DNA of 46,331 nt from Oxalobacteraceae bacterium OM1. GTDB lineage: Bacteria; Pseudomonadota; Gammaproteobacteria; Burkholderiales; Burkholderiaceae_D. The position numbers and the translations under genes are program-made. The DNA lies in assembly GCA_004570315.1 (NCBI GenBank), contig SPQI01000474.1, positions 1 through 46,331 on the forward strand, written 5' to 3'. The notes below the pieces were generated by a model. That model was not told the origin of the DNA and ran no database searches. It worked only from the letters and a program-made list of their open reading frames with translations. Below, one piece after another: positions 25,432 to 34,703 of the stretch. The first letter of the stretch is position 1. Each line of letters begins with the position of its first letter.

Positions 25432-26414
25432 CTCTTTACAGCAAAATCATCGGCACGGGCAGTTACCTGCCGCCGAAGCGCGTCACGAACGATGAACTGG
25501 CGGCGCAACTTGCCGAAAAGGGGATCGAGACGTCCGACGAGTGGATCGTGTCGCGCAGCGGCATCTCGGCGCGTCACTACGCCGATGCCGGCGTGCAGGC
25601 AAGCGACTTGGCAGTCGAGGCCTCGCGCCGGGCGATCGAGGCGGCCGGCATTGCACCGAATGATATTGATCTCATCATTCTCGCGACGTCGACGCCGGAC
25701 CATTTCGGTGGCTTCCCGAGCACCGCCTGCGTCGTACAGCGCAAGCTCGGCATCACCAATGAATGCGGCGCGATGGACGTGCAGGCGGTCTGCAGCGGCT
25801 TCGCCTACGCCGTCTCGGTCGCCGACAGCTTTATCAAGTCCGGCGCTCATCGCAAGGTGTTGGTCATCGGCGCGGAAGTGTTCTCGCGCATTTTGAATTT
25901 CGAAGACCGCACCACCTGCGTCCTGTTCGGCGACGGTGCCGGCGCGATCGTACTGGGCGCGTCAGAGACGCCCGGCATTTTGGCGACGAAGCTGCATGCC
26001 GACGGCAGTTACGGCGACATTCTGTGCGTCCCGGGTGGCGTCAACAACGGTGCCATCGAAGGCAGCGCCTTCCTGCACATGGACGGTCAAGCGGTCTTCA
26101 AACTCGCCGTATCGGTGCTCGACAAGGTCGCGAAGGAGGCGCTGCACGCTGCAGATCTGCCCGCGTCGGCGGTGGACTGGCTGATTCCGCACCAGGCCAA
26201 CATTCGCATCATGCAGGGAACGGCCAAAAAGCTCGGCCTGCCGCTCGAGAAAATGGTCGTGACGGTCGACCAGCACGGCAACACCTCCGCGGCTTCGATT
26301 CCCCTCGCACTCGACAAGGCGGTCCGCGACGGGCGCATCCAAACCGGCCATAACGTCCTCATGGAAGGCGTCGGTGGCGGCTTCACCTGGGGCGCAGTGC
26401 TCGCACGCATGTAA
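25428..26414 (+). CDS. fabH: 3-oxoacyl-ACP synthase III
   Basis: A 328-residue condensing enzyme that starts fatty-acid synthesis from acetyl-CoA and malonyl-ACP. The Cys-His-Asn triad is visible: Cys122 in [10 protein letters not shown], His in [10 protein letters not shown] and Asn in HGNTSAAS. The length matches FabH. The start overlaps plsX by 4 bp. fabD follows 20 bp later, so chain initiation and malonyl loading are encoded together. Confidence 0.98.
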   Translation: MTLYSKIIGTGSYLPPKRVTNDELAAQLAEKGIETSDEWIVSRSGISARHYADAGVQASDLAVEASRRAIEAAGIAPNDIDLIILATSTPDHFGGFPSTACVVQRKLGITNECGAMDVQAVCSGFAYAVSVADSFIKSGAHRKVLVIGAEVFSRILNFEDRTTCVLFGDGAGAIVLGASETPGILATKLHADGSYGDILCVPGGVNNGAIEGSAFLHMDGQAVFKLAVSVLDKVAKEALHAADLPASAVDWLIPHQANIRIMQGTAKKLGLPLEKMVVTVDQHGNTSAASIPLALDKAVRDGRIQTGHNVLMEGVGGGFTWGAVLARM

Positions 26415-26434
26415 CCACACTACAAACAAAAAGC

Positions 26435-27367
26435 ATGACGAAATTCGCCTTTGTTTTTCCGGGCCAGGGCTCGCAAGCCGTTGGCATGCTCAACGGTTTT
26501 GCCGGTAACGCCGTCGTGGCGGACACCGTTGCCGAGGCCTCCGATGCCCTGAAGCTGGACCTCGGCAAACTGATTGCCGAAGGGCCGAAAGAAGATCTCG
26601 ACCTCACAACCAACACGCAGCCGGTCATGCTGACTGCCGCCGTGGCTTTCTACCGCGCGTGGGTTGCAGCGGGCGGACAGGCGCCCGTGGTCGTCGCCGG
26701 TCATAGCCTCGGCGAGTATTCCGCCCTTGTCGCTGCCGGCGCCATCGAATTCAAGGATGCCGTGCCCCTGGTGCGATTCCGCGCCCAGGCCATGCAGGAA
26801 GCCGTGCCCGTAGGGCAGGGCGGTATGGCGGCCATTCTCGGCTTGTCGGACGATGACGTCCGCGCGGCATGTGCGGAAGCGGCGCAGGGTGAGGTCGTCG
26901 AAGCGGTGAACTTTAATGCGCCCGCGCAAGTCGTGATCGCCGGCCACAAGGCTGCCGTCGAGCGCGCCTGCGAGACGGCAAAGGCAAAGGGTGCCAAGCG
27001 TGCGCTTCCGCTGCCGGTTTCCGCACCTTTCCATTCTTCATTGCTGCGTCCGGCGTCGGATCGCCTCCGTGCCTACATGGAGCCACTGCAGTTCCGCGCG
27101 CCTGTGATCCCGCTCATCAATAACGTCGATGTCGCAATCGTGAACGATCCTGCGGCGATGAAGGATGCTCTGGTTCGCCAAGCCGCAAGTCCTGTGCGTT
27201 GGGTAGAAACCGTCGAGCGCATGGCGGCAGACGGCGTGACGCACCTCGTGGAATGCGGCCCGGGCAAGGTGCTCGCCGGCCTGACCAAGCGCATCAATGG
27301 CGACCTCATCGGCGAAGCGATCGTCGATCAGGCTTCCCTCGACAAAGTCATGGAGCTTCTGAAGTGA
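26435..27367 (+). CDS. fabD: Malonyl-CoA:ACP transacylase
   Basis: A 310-residue transacylase loading malonyl groups onto ACP. FVFPGQGSQ lies at the N-terminus, the nucleophile Ser91 is in GHSLGEYSAL, and the catalytic His is in VSAPFHSSLL near residue 200. Length is normal. The stop codon overlaps the GTG of fabG by 4 bp (GTGA), giving translational coupling. Confidence 0.98.
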   Translation: MTKFAFVFPGQGSQAVGMLNGFAGNAVVADTVAEASDALKLDLGKLIAEGPKEDLDLTTNTQPVMLTAAVAFYRAWVAAGGQAPVVVAGHSLGEYSALVAAGAIEFKDAVPLVRFRAQAMQEAVPVGQGGMAAILGLSDDDVRAACAEAAQGEVVEAVNFNAPAQVVIAGHKAAVERACETAKAKGAKRALPLPVSAPFHSSLLRPASDRLRAYMEPLQFRAPVIPLINNVDVAIVNDPAAMKDALVRQAASPVRWVETVERMAADGVTHLVECGPGKVLAGLTKRINGDLIGEAIVDQASLDKVMELLK

Positions 27368-28110
27368 ATCTCGAAAATCAAGTCGCACTTGTGACCGGCG
27401 CCTCGCGCGGCATCGGACGCGCCATCGCCGTCGAACTGGCCAAACAGGGCGCCAAGGTCATCGGCACTGCAACGACCGAAGCCGGCGCCGCCGCCATTAC
27501 CGAATACCTCACGGCTCTTCGGCCTGACGCCGGTAAGGGAATAGTCCTCAACGTGACCGATGCCCAAGCGTGCAACAGCGTGATTGACCAGGTGCAGAAG
27601 GAATTCGGCGGGCTGTCGATTCTGGTGAACAATGCCGGCATCACCCAGGATCAGCTCGCAATGCGCATGAAGGACGAGGAGTGGGATGCGGTGATCGCGA
27701 CCAACCTGACCGCGGTCGGCCGACTGTCTCGCGCCGTCCTGCGCGGCATGATGAAGGCCAAGTACGGGCGCATCATCAACATCACGTCCGTGGTCGGATC
27801 CGCCGGTAATCCGGGGCAGATGAACTACGCCGCAGCGAAGGCCGGTGTTGCCGGGATGAGCCGCGCCCTCGCGCGCGAAATCGGCAGCCGCAACATCACC
27901 GTGAACTGTGTGGCACCGGGCTTCATCGACACCGACATGACGCGTGAGCTTGGAGAGCAGCAAGTCGCCGCGCTCATGCAGCAGATTCCGGCAGGACGCT
28001 TCGGCACACCCGAGGATGTCGCGGCCGCAGTCGGTTTTCTCGCCTCGCCGCAGGCCGGTTACGTGACGGGCACGACGCTGCACGTCAACGGCGGCATGTA
28101 CATGATTTAA
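27364..28110 (+). CDS. fabG: 3-oxoacyl-ACP reductase
   Basis: A 248-residue short-chain dehydrogenase that reduces 3-oxoacyl-ACP with NADPH. The GTG start at 27364 overlaps fabD; the frame is open further upstream but the protein should begin at NLENQVALVTGASRGIG, which carries the nucleotide loop. NNAG, the catalytic Ser in ITSVVG and YAAAKAG with the Tyr and Lys are present, as is the C-terminal YVTGTTLHVNGGMYMI. acpP follows after 122 bp with its own promoter. Confidence 0.98.
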   Translation: MNLENQVALVTGASRGIGRAIAVELAKQGAKVIGTATTEAGAAAITEYLTALRPDAGKGIVLNVTDAQACNSVIDQVQKEFGGLSILVNNAGITQDQLAMRMKDEEWDAVIATNLTAVGRLSRAVLRGMMKAKYGRIINITSVVGSAGNPGQMNYAAAKAGVAGMSRALAREIGSRNITVNCVAPGFIDTDMTRELGEQQVAALMQQIPAGRFGTPEDVAAAVGFLASPQAGYVTGTTLHVNGGMYMI

Positions 28111-28190
28111 GCACTGATTTAAGTACTTTTGGTGCGTGTTTCCCGAGTGAAGCAGGCAGAAGCCGAAAGTAAATTCTCGCTGCGCAAACC

Positions 28191-28199
28191 TGATAAAAT
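28191..28199 (+). promoter_or_regulatory. Extended -10 promoter of acpP
   Basis: TGA-TAAAAT is an extended -10 element; the start would be near 28206, with a leader of about 27 bases that contains GGAGGG 6 bases before the ATG. A separate strong promoter fits the high demand for ACP. Confidence 0.6.
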
Positions 28200-28232
28200 G
28201 CGCGCACTTTCTAATCCACTGGAGGGATAACT

Positions 28233-28472
28233 ATGTCCGACATCGAACAACGCGTTAAGAAAATCGTCGCCGAACAACTGGGTGTGGCTGAAGCAGACAT
28301 CAAGAACGAATCGTCCTTCGTCGACGACCTTGGTGCTGATTCCCTGGATACCGTGGAACTGGTGATGGCTCTCGAAGACGAGTTCGAAATGGAAATCCCG
28401 GACGAGCAGGCCGAAAAGATCACGACGGTGCAGCAGGCAATCGACTACGCGAAAGCGCACGTCAAGGCCTAA
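28233..28472 (+). CDS. acpP: Acyl carrier protein
   Basis: A 79-residue acidic carrier protein. Ser37 in [18 protein letters not shown] receives the 4'-phosphopantetheine from AcpS, which is also encoded in this window (41388-41780). A near-perfect Shine-Dalgarno (GGAGGG) precedes the ATG. It is flanked by fabG and fabF as in most proteobacteria. Confidence 0.99.
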   Translation: MSDIEQRVKKIVAEQLGVAEADIKNESSFVDDLGADSLDTVELVMALEDEFEMEIPDEQAEKITTVQQAIDYAKAHVKA

Positions 28473-28502
28473 TTCCGTTTCAACGATTGTCAGGAGAGCC
28501 GC

Positions 28503-29750
28503 TTGAGCCGCACACGTGAACGCCGCGTCGTTGTCACCGGATTGGGCTGTGTATCGCCCGTTGGCAACACGGTCGCCGACGCATGGTCCGCGCTAATCCA
28601 GGGCAAGTCCGGGATCGCGACTGTCACGAAGTTCGATGCGTCGAATCTGTCCACTCGCTTTGCCGGTGAAGTCAAAGGCTTCAATGTCGAGGACTACATG
28701 CCCGGCAAGGAAGCCCGCCACATGGATACCTTCATCCATTACGGCATGGCTGCAGGCATACAGGCGATGCAGGACAGCGGCCTCGCCGTCACCGAGCAGA
28801 ACGCCGAACGCATCGGCGTACTGGTCGGCTCCGGCATCGGCGGCTTGCCGATGATCGAAGAGACCCACGCAGAACTCATGAATCGCGGCCCGCGCCGCAT
28901 CAGCCCGTTCTTCGTGCCGGCCTCCATCATCAATATGATTTCAGGCCACCTCTCCATCAAATATGGACTGCAGGGGCCGAATCTGGCCATCGTGACTGCC
29001 TGCACGACCGGCCTCCACTGCATCGGCGCGGCGGCACGCATGATCGAATACGGCGATGCGGATGTCATGATTGCCGGCGGTGCGGAATCGACCGTGTCTC
29101 CGCTCGGCATCGGCGGCTTTGCCGCTGCACGTGCACTCTCCACGCGTAACGACGATCCGGCGACTGCATCCCGTCCCTGGGACAAGGACCGCGACGGCTT
29201 TGTGCTCGGCGAAGGTGCCGGCGTGATGGTGCTGGAAGAGTACGAGCACGCCAAAGCACGCGGCGCCAAGATTTATGCAGAGGTGCTCGGCTTCGGCATG
29301 AGCGCGGACGCGCATCACATGACTGCGCCCCGTGATGATGGCGACGGCGCACGGCGATGCATGATCTCGGCCATGAACAATGCGCAGGTCAACGTCGACC
29401 AGGTCAGCTACGTTAATGCGCACGGCACTTCGACGCCGCTCGGCGATATCGCCGAGACCATCGCGATCAAGCGTGCGCTCGGCGACCACGCGAAGAACGT
29501 CGTCGTGAACTCGACCAAATCCATGACCGGCCACCTCCTGGGCGGCGCAGGTGGACTCGAGTCGGTGTTCACTGTGCTGGCGGTTCATCACCAGGTGTCG
29601 CCGCCGACGATCAACATCTTCAACCAGGATCCTGACTGCGATCTGGACTACTGCGCCAATACGGCCCGCGAGATGAAGATCGACATCGCAGTGAAGAACT
29701 CCTTCGGTTTCGGCGGCACGAACGGCACGCTCGTCTTCGGCAAAGCCTGA
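28503..29750 (+). CDS. fabF: 3-oxoacyl-ACP synthase II
   Basis: A 415-residue elongating condensing enzyme. The catalytic Cys167 is in [10 protein letters not shown], one His in [13 protein letters not shown] (about 307) and the other in [15 protein letters not shown] (about 344). The start is a TTG at 28503, supported by AGGAG 6 bases upstream; the next residues [14 protein letters not shown] are the normal FabF beginning and no ATG lies near. The rare start codon may lower its level relative to ACP. Confidence 0.97.
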   Translation: MSRTRERRVVVTGLGCVSPVGNTVADAWSALIQGKSGIATVTKFDASNLSTRFAGEVKGFNVEDYMPGKEARHMDTFIHYGMAAGIQAMQDSGLAVTEQNAERIGVLVGSGIGGLPMIEETHAELMNRGPRRISPFFVPASIINMISGHLSIKYGLQGPNLAIVTACTTGLHCIGAAARMIEYGDADVMIAGGAESTVSPLGIGGFAAARALSTRNDDPATASRPWDKDRDGFVLGEGAGVMVLEEYEHAKARGAKIYAEVLGFGMSADAHHMTAPRDDGDGARRCMISAMNNAQVNVDQVSYVNAHGTSTPLGDIAETIAIKRALGDHAKNVVVNSTKSMTGHLLGGAGGLESVFTVLAVHHQVSPPTINIFNQDPDCDLDYCANTAREMKIDIAVKNSFGFGGTNGTLVFGKA

Positions 29751-29798
29751 TCTGCACTCTGTCGCTGCGGCCCAGCCGCAGCGCATTCCCATCCATTC

Positions 29799-30317
29799 AT
29801 GTCCATTGCGGTTTCGGCGGTTATTCGTCCATCCCGCACGCTCCGTGCGATGTTGATCGCGATGAGCAGTCTCTCGACAGCAGTCGGCATTGCGGTATTC
29901 GCCGGCACAGTCGGTGACCTGCCCGCGATGGCGCAAACGGTCATCGCTGCACTCTGCGTTTTTCCAGCCTCCTTTGGGTTTTATCATGGCATCCGCCATC
30001 GAGAAACCTTACATATAGATATCTCCAGCGCGGGCCAAATCCGTATCGAAAAAGAAGCGCAGCAGAGGGCTTGTACGGACGGGGATTGGCCGCATGTACA
30101 ACAAAGTCGCGCCGTTGTTCACCTGATGCGCGACTCCACCATGTGGCCGAACTTCATGCTGCTGCGATTGTGTTCTTCCGACGGACGGATCACTGTCGTG
30201 CCCGTCATGAAGGATTCGGTGTCATCGAATTCCTTTCGTGCGCTTTCCGTGGCATGCCGCTGGATCGCAGCGCGCGGAGAGAAGGCCGACCACGAGGCAG
30301 AGAAATCGCTGAGCTAA
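29799..30317 (+). CDS. Small membrane protein, YgfX-like
   Basis: A 172-residue protein with two hydrophobic segments (about 16-38 and 41-63) followed by a cytoplasmic domain. The segment LMRDSTMWPNFMLLRLCSSDGR with VVPVMKDSVSSNSFRALSVACRWI has the look of the YgfX/DUF1434 family, which in E. coli is paired with SdhE/YgfY. Similarity was judged by eye and is weak. It lies between fabF and rpoE; its end overlaps the region where a sigma-E promoter is proposed. No signal peptide. Role unknown. Confidence 0.6.
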   Translation: MSIAVSAVIRPSRTLRAMLIAMSSLSTAVGIAVFAGTVGDLPAMAQTVIAALCVFPASFGFYHGIRHRETLHIDISSAGQIRIEKEAQQRACTDGDWPHVQQSRAVVHLMRDSTMWPNFMLLRLCSSDGRITVVPVMKDSVSSNSFRALSVACRWIAARGEKADHEAEKSLS

Positions 30318-30318
30318 T

Positions 30319-30346
30319 TGAACTAATTGAATTTCTTGAAGTCAAC
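30319..30346 (+). promoter_or_regulatory. Candidate sigma-E promoter of rpoE
   Basis: TGAACTA (30319-30325) and GTCAAC (30341-30346) resemble the sigma-E elements GGAACTT and TCAAA at a spacing of about 16-17 bp. The start would be near 30352, leaving a leader of about 38 bases. Autoregulation of rpoE by sigma-E is established in E. coli; here it is inferred. Confidence 0.4.
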
Positions 30347-30389
30347 GACTCTAGCCGCGTGTATGTTGCAATGAAACAAGGGATCGGGA

Positions 30390-30992
30390 TTGACGACAGA
30401 ACGCGATATTGATCAGCTCCTTGTCGAACGCGTCCAACGCGGCGATAAAAAGGCGTTCGAGCTGCTTGTAGCCAAGTACCAACGGAAGCTGATGCGGCTG
30501 GTGTCGCGGCTCGTGCGCGACCAGGCAGAGGCGGAAGACGTGGTGCAGGAGGCGTTCATCAAAGCCTACCGTGCCTTGCCGCAATTCCGCGGCGACTCGG
30601 CGTTTTACACGTGGCTGTACCGCATCGGCATCAACACGGCAAAGAATTATCTCGTCACGCAGGGGCGCAGAGCGCCGACGTCGACCGAAGCTGACGCCGA
30701 AGAGGCCGAGACCTTCGACGATGGCGAGCATCTGCGCGACATCAACACGCCTGAATCGATGCTCGCCACCAAGCAAATCGCAGAGACGGTGAATGTGGCG
30801 ATGGATGCACTGCCGGACGAGTTGCGCATTGCAATTACATTGCGTGAAATCGAAGGGTTGAGCTACGATGAAATCGCGGAAGCGATGGGGTGCCCGATCG
30901 GCACCGTACGCAGCCGGATTTTCCGCGCTCGCGAGGCAATCGCAGAGAAACTGCGGCCGCTGCTCGGCACCGCCATCGACAAGCGGTGGTGA
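30390..30992 (+). CDS. rpoE: RNA polymerase sigma factor RpoE (sigma-E/AlgU)
   Basis: A 200-residue ECF sigma factor. Region 2 has EDVVQEAFIKAYRALPQFRGDSAFYTWLYRIGINTAKNYL, almost as in E. coli sigma-E; region 4 has LPDELRIAITLREIEGLSYDEIAEAMGCPIGTVRSRIFRAREAI, the -35-binding helix-turn-helix. The start is TTG at 30390; an upstream ATG at 30363 hits a stop at once. It directs the response to misfolded outer-membrane proteins and is held inactive by RseA, encoded next. Confidence 0.98.
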   Translation: MTTERDIDQLLVERVQRGDKKAFELLVAKYQRKLMRLVSRLVRDQAEAEDVVQEAFIKAYRALPQFRGDSAFYTWLYRIGINTAKNYLVTQGRRAPTSTEADAEEAETFDDGEHLRDINTPESMLATKQIAETVNVAMDALPDELRIAITLREIEGLSYDEIAEAMGCPIGTVRSRIFRAREAIAEKLRPLLGTAIDKRW

Positions 30993-31055
30993 CGGGCGCA
31001 AACCGCAAACCAACAATGATATGCAGGGATGGGCGTAGCCTGAGGCGAGGTAGTG

Positions 31056-31649
31056 ATGAATACGAAGGACATGGCACGGGAACAGATTTCCGCACTGGCC
31101 GACGGGGAGGTGTCCGACGCTGAACTGGATGCGCTGCTGGCGAAGCTGCGGCATCCTGGAGCTCAGCAGGACTGGGCGGTGTATCACCGGATCGGTGATG
31201 TGTTGCGTTCCGACGACATGGCGTTCGAGTTGAGTCCAGGCTTTTCCGCCCGCATGTCGGCGGCGCTCGACAAGGAGCCGACCGTGCTTGCTCCGGCTGC
31301 CGCCAAACCCGCGGCTGCACCGTTCCAAAAGTCGCGCCGTTGGGCGCTCACCGGCATTGCCGCCGCTGCGGTGGCTGCAGTTAGCTTCGTAGCGACGCCG
31401 CAACTCATGGTGGCGATGAAGGGCGACACGTCCGTACCCGCTGTACCTGTCGCGGCCGTTGCGCCGGCTGCCGTTACGGCGGCCGCATCCGAACCGGTGG
31501 TCGTCAAGGCATCCGCGTCCGAGGGAGAGGTCATGCGCGATGCGCGCATGGACGACTACCTTCTGGCGCACCAGCGCTTGGCCCCTTCCTTCTACAGCAC
31601 TGCACAATACGCGCGATCGGCAACCTTCGCGAACGATTCCAATAAATGA
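31056..31649 (+). CDS. rseA: Anti-sigma-E factor RseA
   Basis: A 197-residue inner-membrane anti-sigma factor. The N-terminal cytoplasmic domain begins with EQISALADGEVSDAELDALL, the RseA_N signature that clamps sigma-E; one membrane span lies at about 97-113; the periplasmic part is Ala/Val-rich and ends with LLAHQRLAPS. ATG 31056 has GAGG 8 bases upstream. The stop overlaps the rseB start by 4 bp. Stress-triggered cleavage by DegS and RseP homologues is family knowledge; neither enzyme gene is in this window. Confidence 0.92.
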   Translation: MNTKDMAREQISALADGEVSDAELDALLAKLRHPGAQQDWAVYHRIGDVLRSDDMAFELSPGFSARMSAALDKEPTVLAPAAAKPAAAPFQKSRRWALTGIAAAAVAAVSFVATPQLMVAMKGDTSVPAVPVAAVAPAAVTAAASEPVVVKASASEGEVMRDARMDDYLLAHQRLAPSFYSTAQYARSATFANDSNK

Positions 31650-32671
31650 TTTGTATGCGGCAAACAGTCGTTGCTTTCCGGTTTGTCGTCGCCTTATCCG
31701 CTCTGGTCCCATTCACGCTGCATGCGGAGAGTGGCGATCCGGCCGTCGAGACGCGTGATGCACAGGCGTGGCTAAAGAAAATCCAGTCGGCGGCTCAGAA
31801 ACTCAACTATTCCGGTACCTTCGTCTATCAGCAGGCGAGCCAGTTCCGCACCTCGCGCATTACCCACGTGCTCGACGGGCGCAGCGAAATCGAAAAACTC
31901 GAAATTCTCGATGGCAAGCCCCGCGAGTACATTCGCAACAACGACGAAGTGATCTGCTATGTGCCGGAGGCCCGCACGCTGCTCGTTGAAAAGCGGGCCA
32001 CGCAAGAGTTGTTCCCTGCGCTGCTGGGAAATGTACCGGCCGATCTGGCGGATTACTACGATGTGCGCAAAGGCGAAGCCGCGCGGATTGCCGGGCAAGA
32101 GTGCCAGTCACTCGTTCTTGAGCCACGCGACAAGCTGCGTTACGGCTACAAGCTCTGGGCCGACAAAGCGACCGGCCTGCTCCTGCGTGCGCAGACCCTC
32201 AACGAGCAGCACGAGATCGTCGAGCAAATTTCATTCACGCAGGTTTCCATCGGCAACATCGAGCGCAGCCGCGCGCGGCCAAGCTACATGAATACGCAGG
32301 GATGGCACGTCGAGAATGCCGTGCTGGGGCAGACCAATCTGTCCGGATGGTCCGTCAAGTCGCTGCCGCCTGGGTTCAAGAAGATTCGGGAGGTCAAGCG
32401 CCTAGTCTCCGATGCACCAGCGGCCGCGGGCGGCCATGCCAGCGTCGTGGCTCAACGCGAGGTGTCCCAGATTGTCTATTCGGACGGACTCGCCGCGATT
32501 TCCGTGTTCGTCGAGCCCGGTTCTCAGAGCCGCACGGAAGGTTCTGCGCAGCAGGGCGCAATGAACATCGTCGGGAAGCGCCACGGTGACTTTTGGCTTA
32601 CCATCGTCGGAGAGGTACCGGCAGCTGCCATACGGCAGGTCGCCAACTCGATTGAATACAGACCCAAGTAA
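31646..32671 (+). CDS. rseB: Sigma-E regulatory protein RseB/MucB
   Basis: A 341-residue periplasmic protein. The signal peptide covers about 1-26 (hydrophobic core FVVALSALVPF, cleavage near HAES). The MucB/RseB N-terminal domain has AWLKKIQSAAQKLNYSGTFVYQQ and YGYKLWADKATGLLLRAQTL; the C-terminal domain has GWSVKSLPPGFKKIREVKR and GDFWLTIVGEVPAAAIRQVANSIEY. RseB binds RseA and protects it, sensing lipopolysaccharide or lipoprotein intermediates. A second ATG at 31655 is a possible start. mucD follows 35 bp later. Confidence 0.95.
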   Translation: MICMRQTVVAFRFVVALSALVPFTLHAESGDPAVETRDAQAWLKKIQSAAQKLNYSGTFVYQQASQFRTSRITHVLDGRSEIEKLEILDGKPREYIRNNDEVICYVPEARTLLVEKRATQELFPALLGNVPADLADYYDVRKGEAARIAGQECQSLVLEPRDKLRYGYKLWADKATGLLLRAQTLNEQHEIVEQISFTQVSIGNIERSRARPSYMNTQGWHVENAVLGQTNLSGWSVKSLPPGFKKIREVKRLVSDAPAAAGGHASVVAQREVSQIVYSDGLAAISVFVEPGSQSRTEGSAQQGAMNIVGKRHGDFWLTIVGEVPAAAIRQVANSIEYRPK

Positions 32672-32706
32672 GCAAACCCAAGTAAGAACACAAGAAGGGG
32701 ATGTCG

Positions 32707-34209
32707 ATGAAAACAATTTCGGTTGCTCGAACGTTCCTGTCGGCCGCATTGTTGAGCGCGGCCGGCGTCTTCACCCTCACGTCGGGCATGGCTTCCGCAC
32801 AGACTGCTCAATCTGCGCCCCCTGCGCGTCCCCCGGTCGTAACCGGATTGCCCGATTTCACCGAACTTGCCGAGCGGGCAGGGCCGGCCGTGGTCAATAT
32901 CCGCACGACCGAACGCGTCCGCCAAGGCCAGCAAGGCATGCCGGGCGGCGACGATGAAGAAATGCAGGAATTTTTCCGGCGCTTTTTCGGCATTCCGTTG
33001 CCACGTCAGCCGCAACCGGACCGCACGCCACGCAACCGGCGCCAGACGCCGCAGCAGGAAGAAGAAGTGCCGCGCGGCGTCGGCTCGGGATTCATCATTT
33101 CCGCCGACGGCTTTGTCCTCACCAACGCCCACGTCGTGGAAGGGGCGGACGAGGTCTATGTCACCCTGACCGATAAGCGAGAATTCAAGTCGAAAATCGT
33201 CGGCGTCGACAAGCGGACGGACGTGGCGGTCGTCAAGATCGATGGGAACAATTTGCCTCGCCTGGCGATTGGCGACCCGAACAAGCTGCGGGTCGGCGAA
33301 TGGGTGATCGCGATCGGCTCGCCCTTCGGTCTCGACAATACCGTGACGGCCGGCATTATTTCGGCCAAGGCGCGCGACACCGGGGAATACCTGCCGCTGA
33401 TCCAGACGGACGTCGCAGTCAACCCCGGAAACTCCGGCGGTCCGCTCATCAACATGCGCGGCGAAGTTATCGGCATCAATTCGCAAATTTACAGCCGCTC
33501 CGGCGGCTACATGGGCATCTCGTTCGCAGTGCCCATTGATGAAGCCATGCGAGTGGCGGATCAGCTACGGACCACCGGACGCGTAACGCGTGGCCGGATC
33601 GGTGTCCAGATCGGCGAGGTCACGAAAGACGTCGCTGAGTCGCTCGGACTCCAGCGCTCCCAGGGCGCATTGGTCCAGCGGGTTGAAGCGGGCGGGCCGG
33701 CAGAGAAGGCGGGTCTCGAGGCAGGCGACATCATCCTCAAGTACAACGGCAACACGATCGAAAAGTCGTCGGACTTGCCGCGCATGGTCGGCGCCACCAA
33801 GCCCGGTACGCGGGCCGTGCTGTCCGTCTGGCGCAAGGGTGCGAGCCGTGATGTCAACCTGACTGTGGCTGAACTCGAGCCGGAAAAGACTGCCCGCAAG
33901 GAGGAACGCAAAGCGAAGCCTGAGCAGACGGCAAACGCGCTGGGCCTGATCGTGAGCGACCTGACCGATGCGCAGAAGAAGGAGCTGAAGGTGGACGGCG
34001 GGGCCATTGTCGAGTCCGCCGAAGGGCCTGGCGGCCGTGCGGGCCTGCGTCCGGGCGATGTAATCCTGCGGCTGAACAACAGCGATGTGAAGGACGCCAA
34101 GCAGTTCAATGCACTGGTGTCGAAGCTTGAGCCAAAGAAAATGGCGGTGGTGCTGGTGCGGCGCGGTGACGCCTCACAGTTCGTGCCCATCCGTCCGAAC
34201 GGAAGCTGA
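32707..34209 (+). CDS. mucD: Periplasmic serine protease MucD/DegP (HtrA family)
   Basis: A 500-residue HtrA protease-chaperone. A signal peptide covers about 1-31 with cleavage after an ASA motif. The trypsin-like domain carries His142 in TNAHVVEGAD, Asp172 in RTDVAVVKI and Ser243 in NPGNSGGPL. Two PDZ domains follow (about 275-370 and 400-498). ATG 32707 is preferred over ATG 32701, as AAGGGG is 8 bases before the former and almost touches the latter. As last gene of the rpoE operon it degrades misfolded envelope proteins and so dampens the sigma-E signal. Confidence 0.96.
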   Translation: MKTISVARTFLSAALLSAAGVFTLTSGMASAQTAQSAPPARPPVVTGLPDFTELAERAGPAVVNIRTTERVRQGQQGMPGGDDEEMQEFFRRFFGIPLPRQPQPDRTPRNRRQTPQQEEEVPRGVGSGFIISADGFVLTNAHVVEGADEVYVTLTDKREFKSKIVGVDKRTDVAVVKIDGNNLPRLAIGDPNKLRVGEWVIAIGSPFGLDNTVTAGIISAKARDTGEYLPLIQTDVAVNPGNSGGPLINMRGEVIGINSQIYSRSGGYMGISFAVPIDEAMRVADQLRTTGRVTRGRIGVQIGEVTKDVAESLGLQRSQGALVQRVEAGGPAEKAGLEAGDIILKYNGNTIEKSSDLPRMVGATKPGTRAVLSVWRKGASRDVNLTVAELEPEKTARKEERKAKPEQTANALGLIVSDLTDAQKKELKVDGGAIVESAEGPGGRAGLRPGDVILRLNNSDVKDAKQFNALVSKLEPKKMAVVLVRRGDASQFVPIRPNGS

Positions 34210-34231
34210 CGCCGTCCACGGCGTTCGAAGG

Positions 34232-34260
34232 CGCGGCTGCAAATGCAGCCGCGTTTTCTT
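34232..34260 (+). terminator. Terminator of the rpoE-mucD operon
   Basis: CGCGGCTGC and GCAGCCGCG form a perfect 9-bp stem around AAAT, followed by TTTTCTT. It begins 22 bp after the mucD stop. Confidence 0.92.
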
Positions 34261-34291
34261 TGTGGACGTACAGGTGGTGCGGCAGGGCGCG

Positions 34292-34297
34292 TATACT
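34292..34297 (+). promoter_or_regulatory. -10 box of the glutaredoxin-like gene
   Basis: TATACT ends 7 bases before the ATG at 34305, implying a transcript that starts at or next to the start codon. The -35 region has no good match. Confidence 0.45.
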
Positions 34298-34304
34298 GCT
34301 CTTG

Positions 34305-34616
34305 ATGTCCCAACAAGCCGAGTTCGCCATGCAAGTCGCCCATTTTTCCCTCTATTCCCGGTCGTATTGCCACTTATGCGACGACATGCTCGAAGCGCTG
34401 CAAGCCTTGAGCGGGGAATACGCGTTCACCGTGGATGTGATTGACGTGGATGCAGACGAAGCGCTCGTTGCCCAATTCGACGAACTGGTGCCTGTCCTGT
34501 TCGGCCGAATCGGCGAAGGGCAATCGGTCCGGCTCTGTAATTACTTCCTCGATGAGCGGGCGGTACGGGAATTCCTCATGTCAGCTCAAGCACTCGCGCC
34601 GGTGACCGGCCACTGA
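34305..34616 (+). CDS. Glutaredoxin-like protein (DUF836 family)
   Basis: A 103-residue thioredoxin-fold protein. HFSLYSRSYCHLCDDMLEAL carries the C-x-x-C redox pair at about residues 18-21 right after the first strand; VDVIDVDADEALVAQFDELVPVLF with the cis-Pro position follows, then a short helix at the end. It should carry out thiol-disulfide exchange in the cytoplasm; the partner is unknown. The start at 34305 fits a leaderless transcript from the TATACT box; ATG 34329 would start the fold directly and is the alternative. It stands alone between the mucD terminator and lepA. Confidence 0.85.
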   Translation: MSQQAEFAMQVAHFSLYSRSYCHLCDDMLEALQALSGEYAFTVDVIDVDADEALVAQFDELVPVLFGRIGEGQSVRLCNYFLDERAVREFLMSAQALAPVTGH

Positions 34617-34672
34617 TTCGCGCCATCGCGCCGCTTACGGGCGCCTTCAGCCTTTTTGAGCTTGAAATCCGG

Positions 34673-34678
34673 TAAAAT
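34673..34678 (+). promoter_or_regulatory. Candidate -10 box of the lepA operon
   Basis: TAAAAT, with transcription expected from about 34685. The -35 position (GCCTTT at 17 bp) is weak. The same TAAAAT hexamer serves rpmF and acpP in this window. Confidence 0.45.
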
Positions 34679-34703
34679 GCCCGGCATCGAATTCCACCGT
34701 CAC

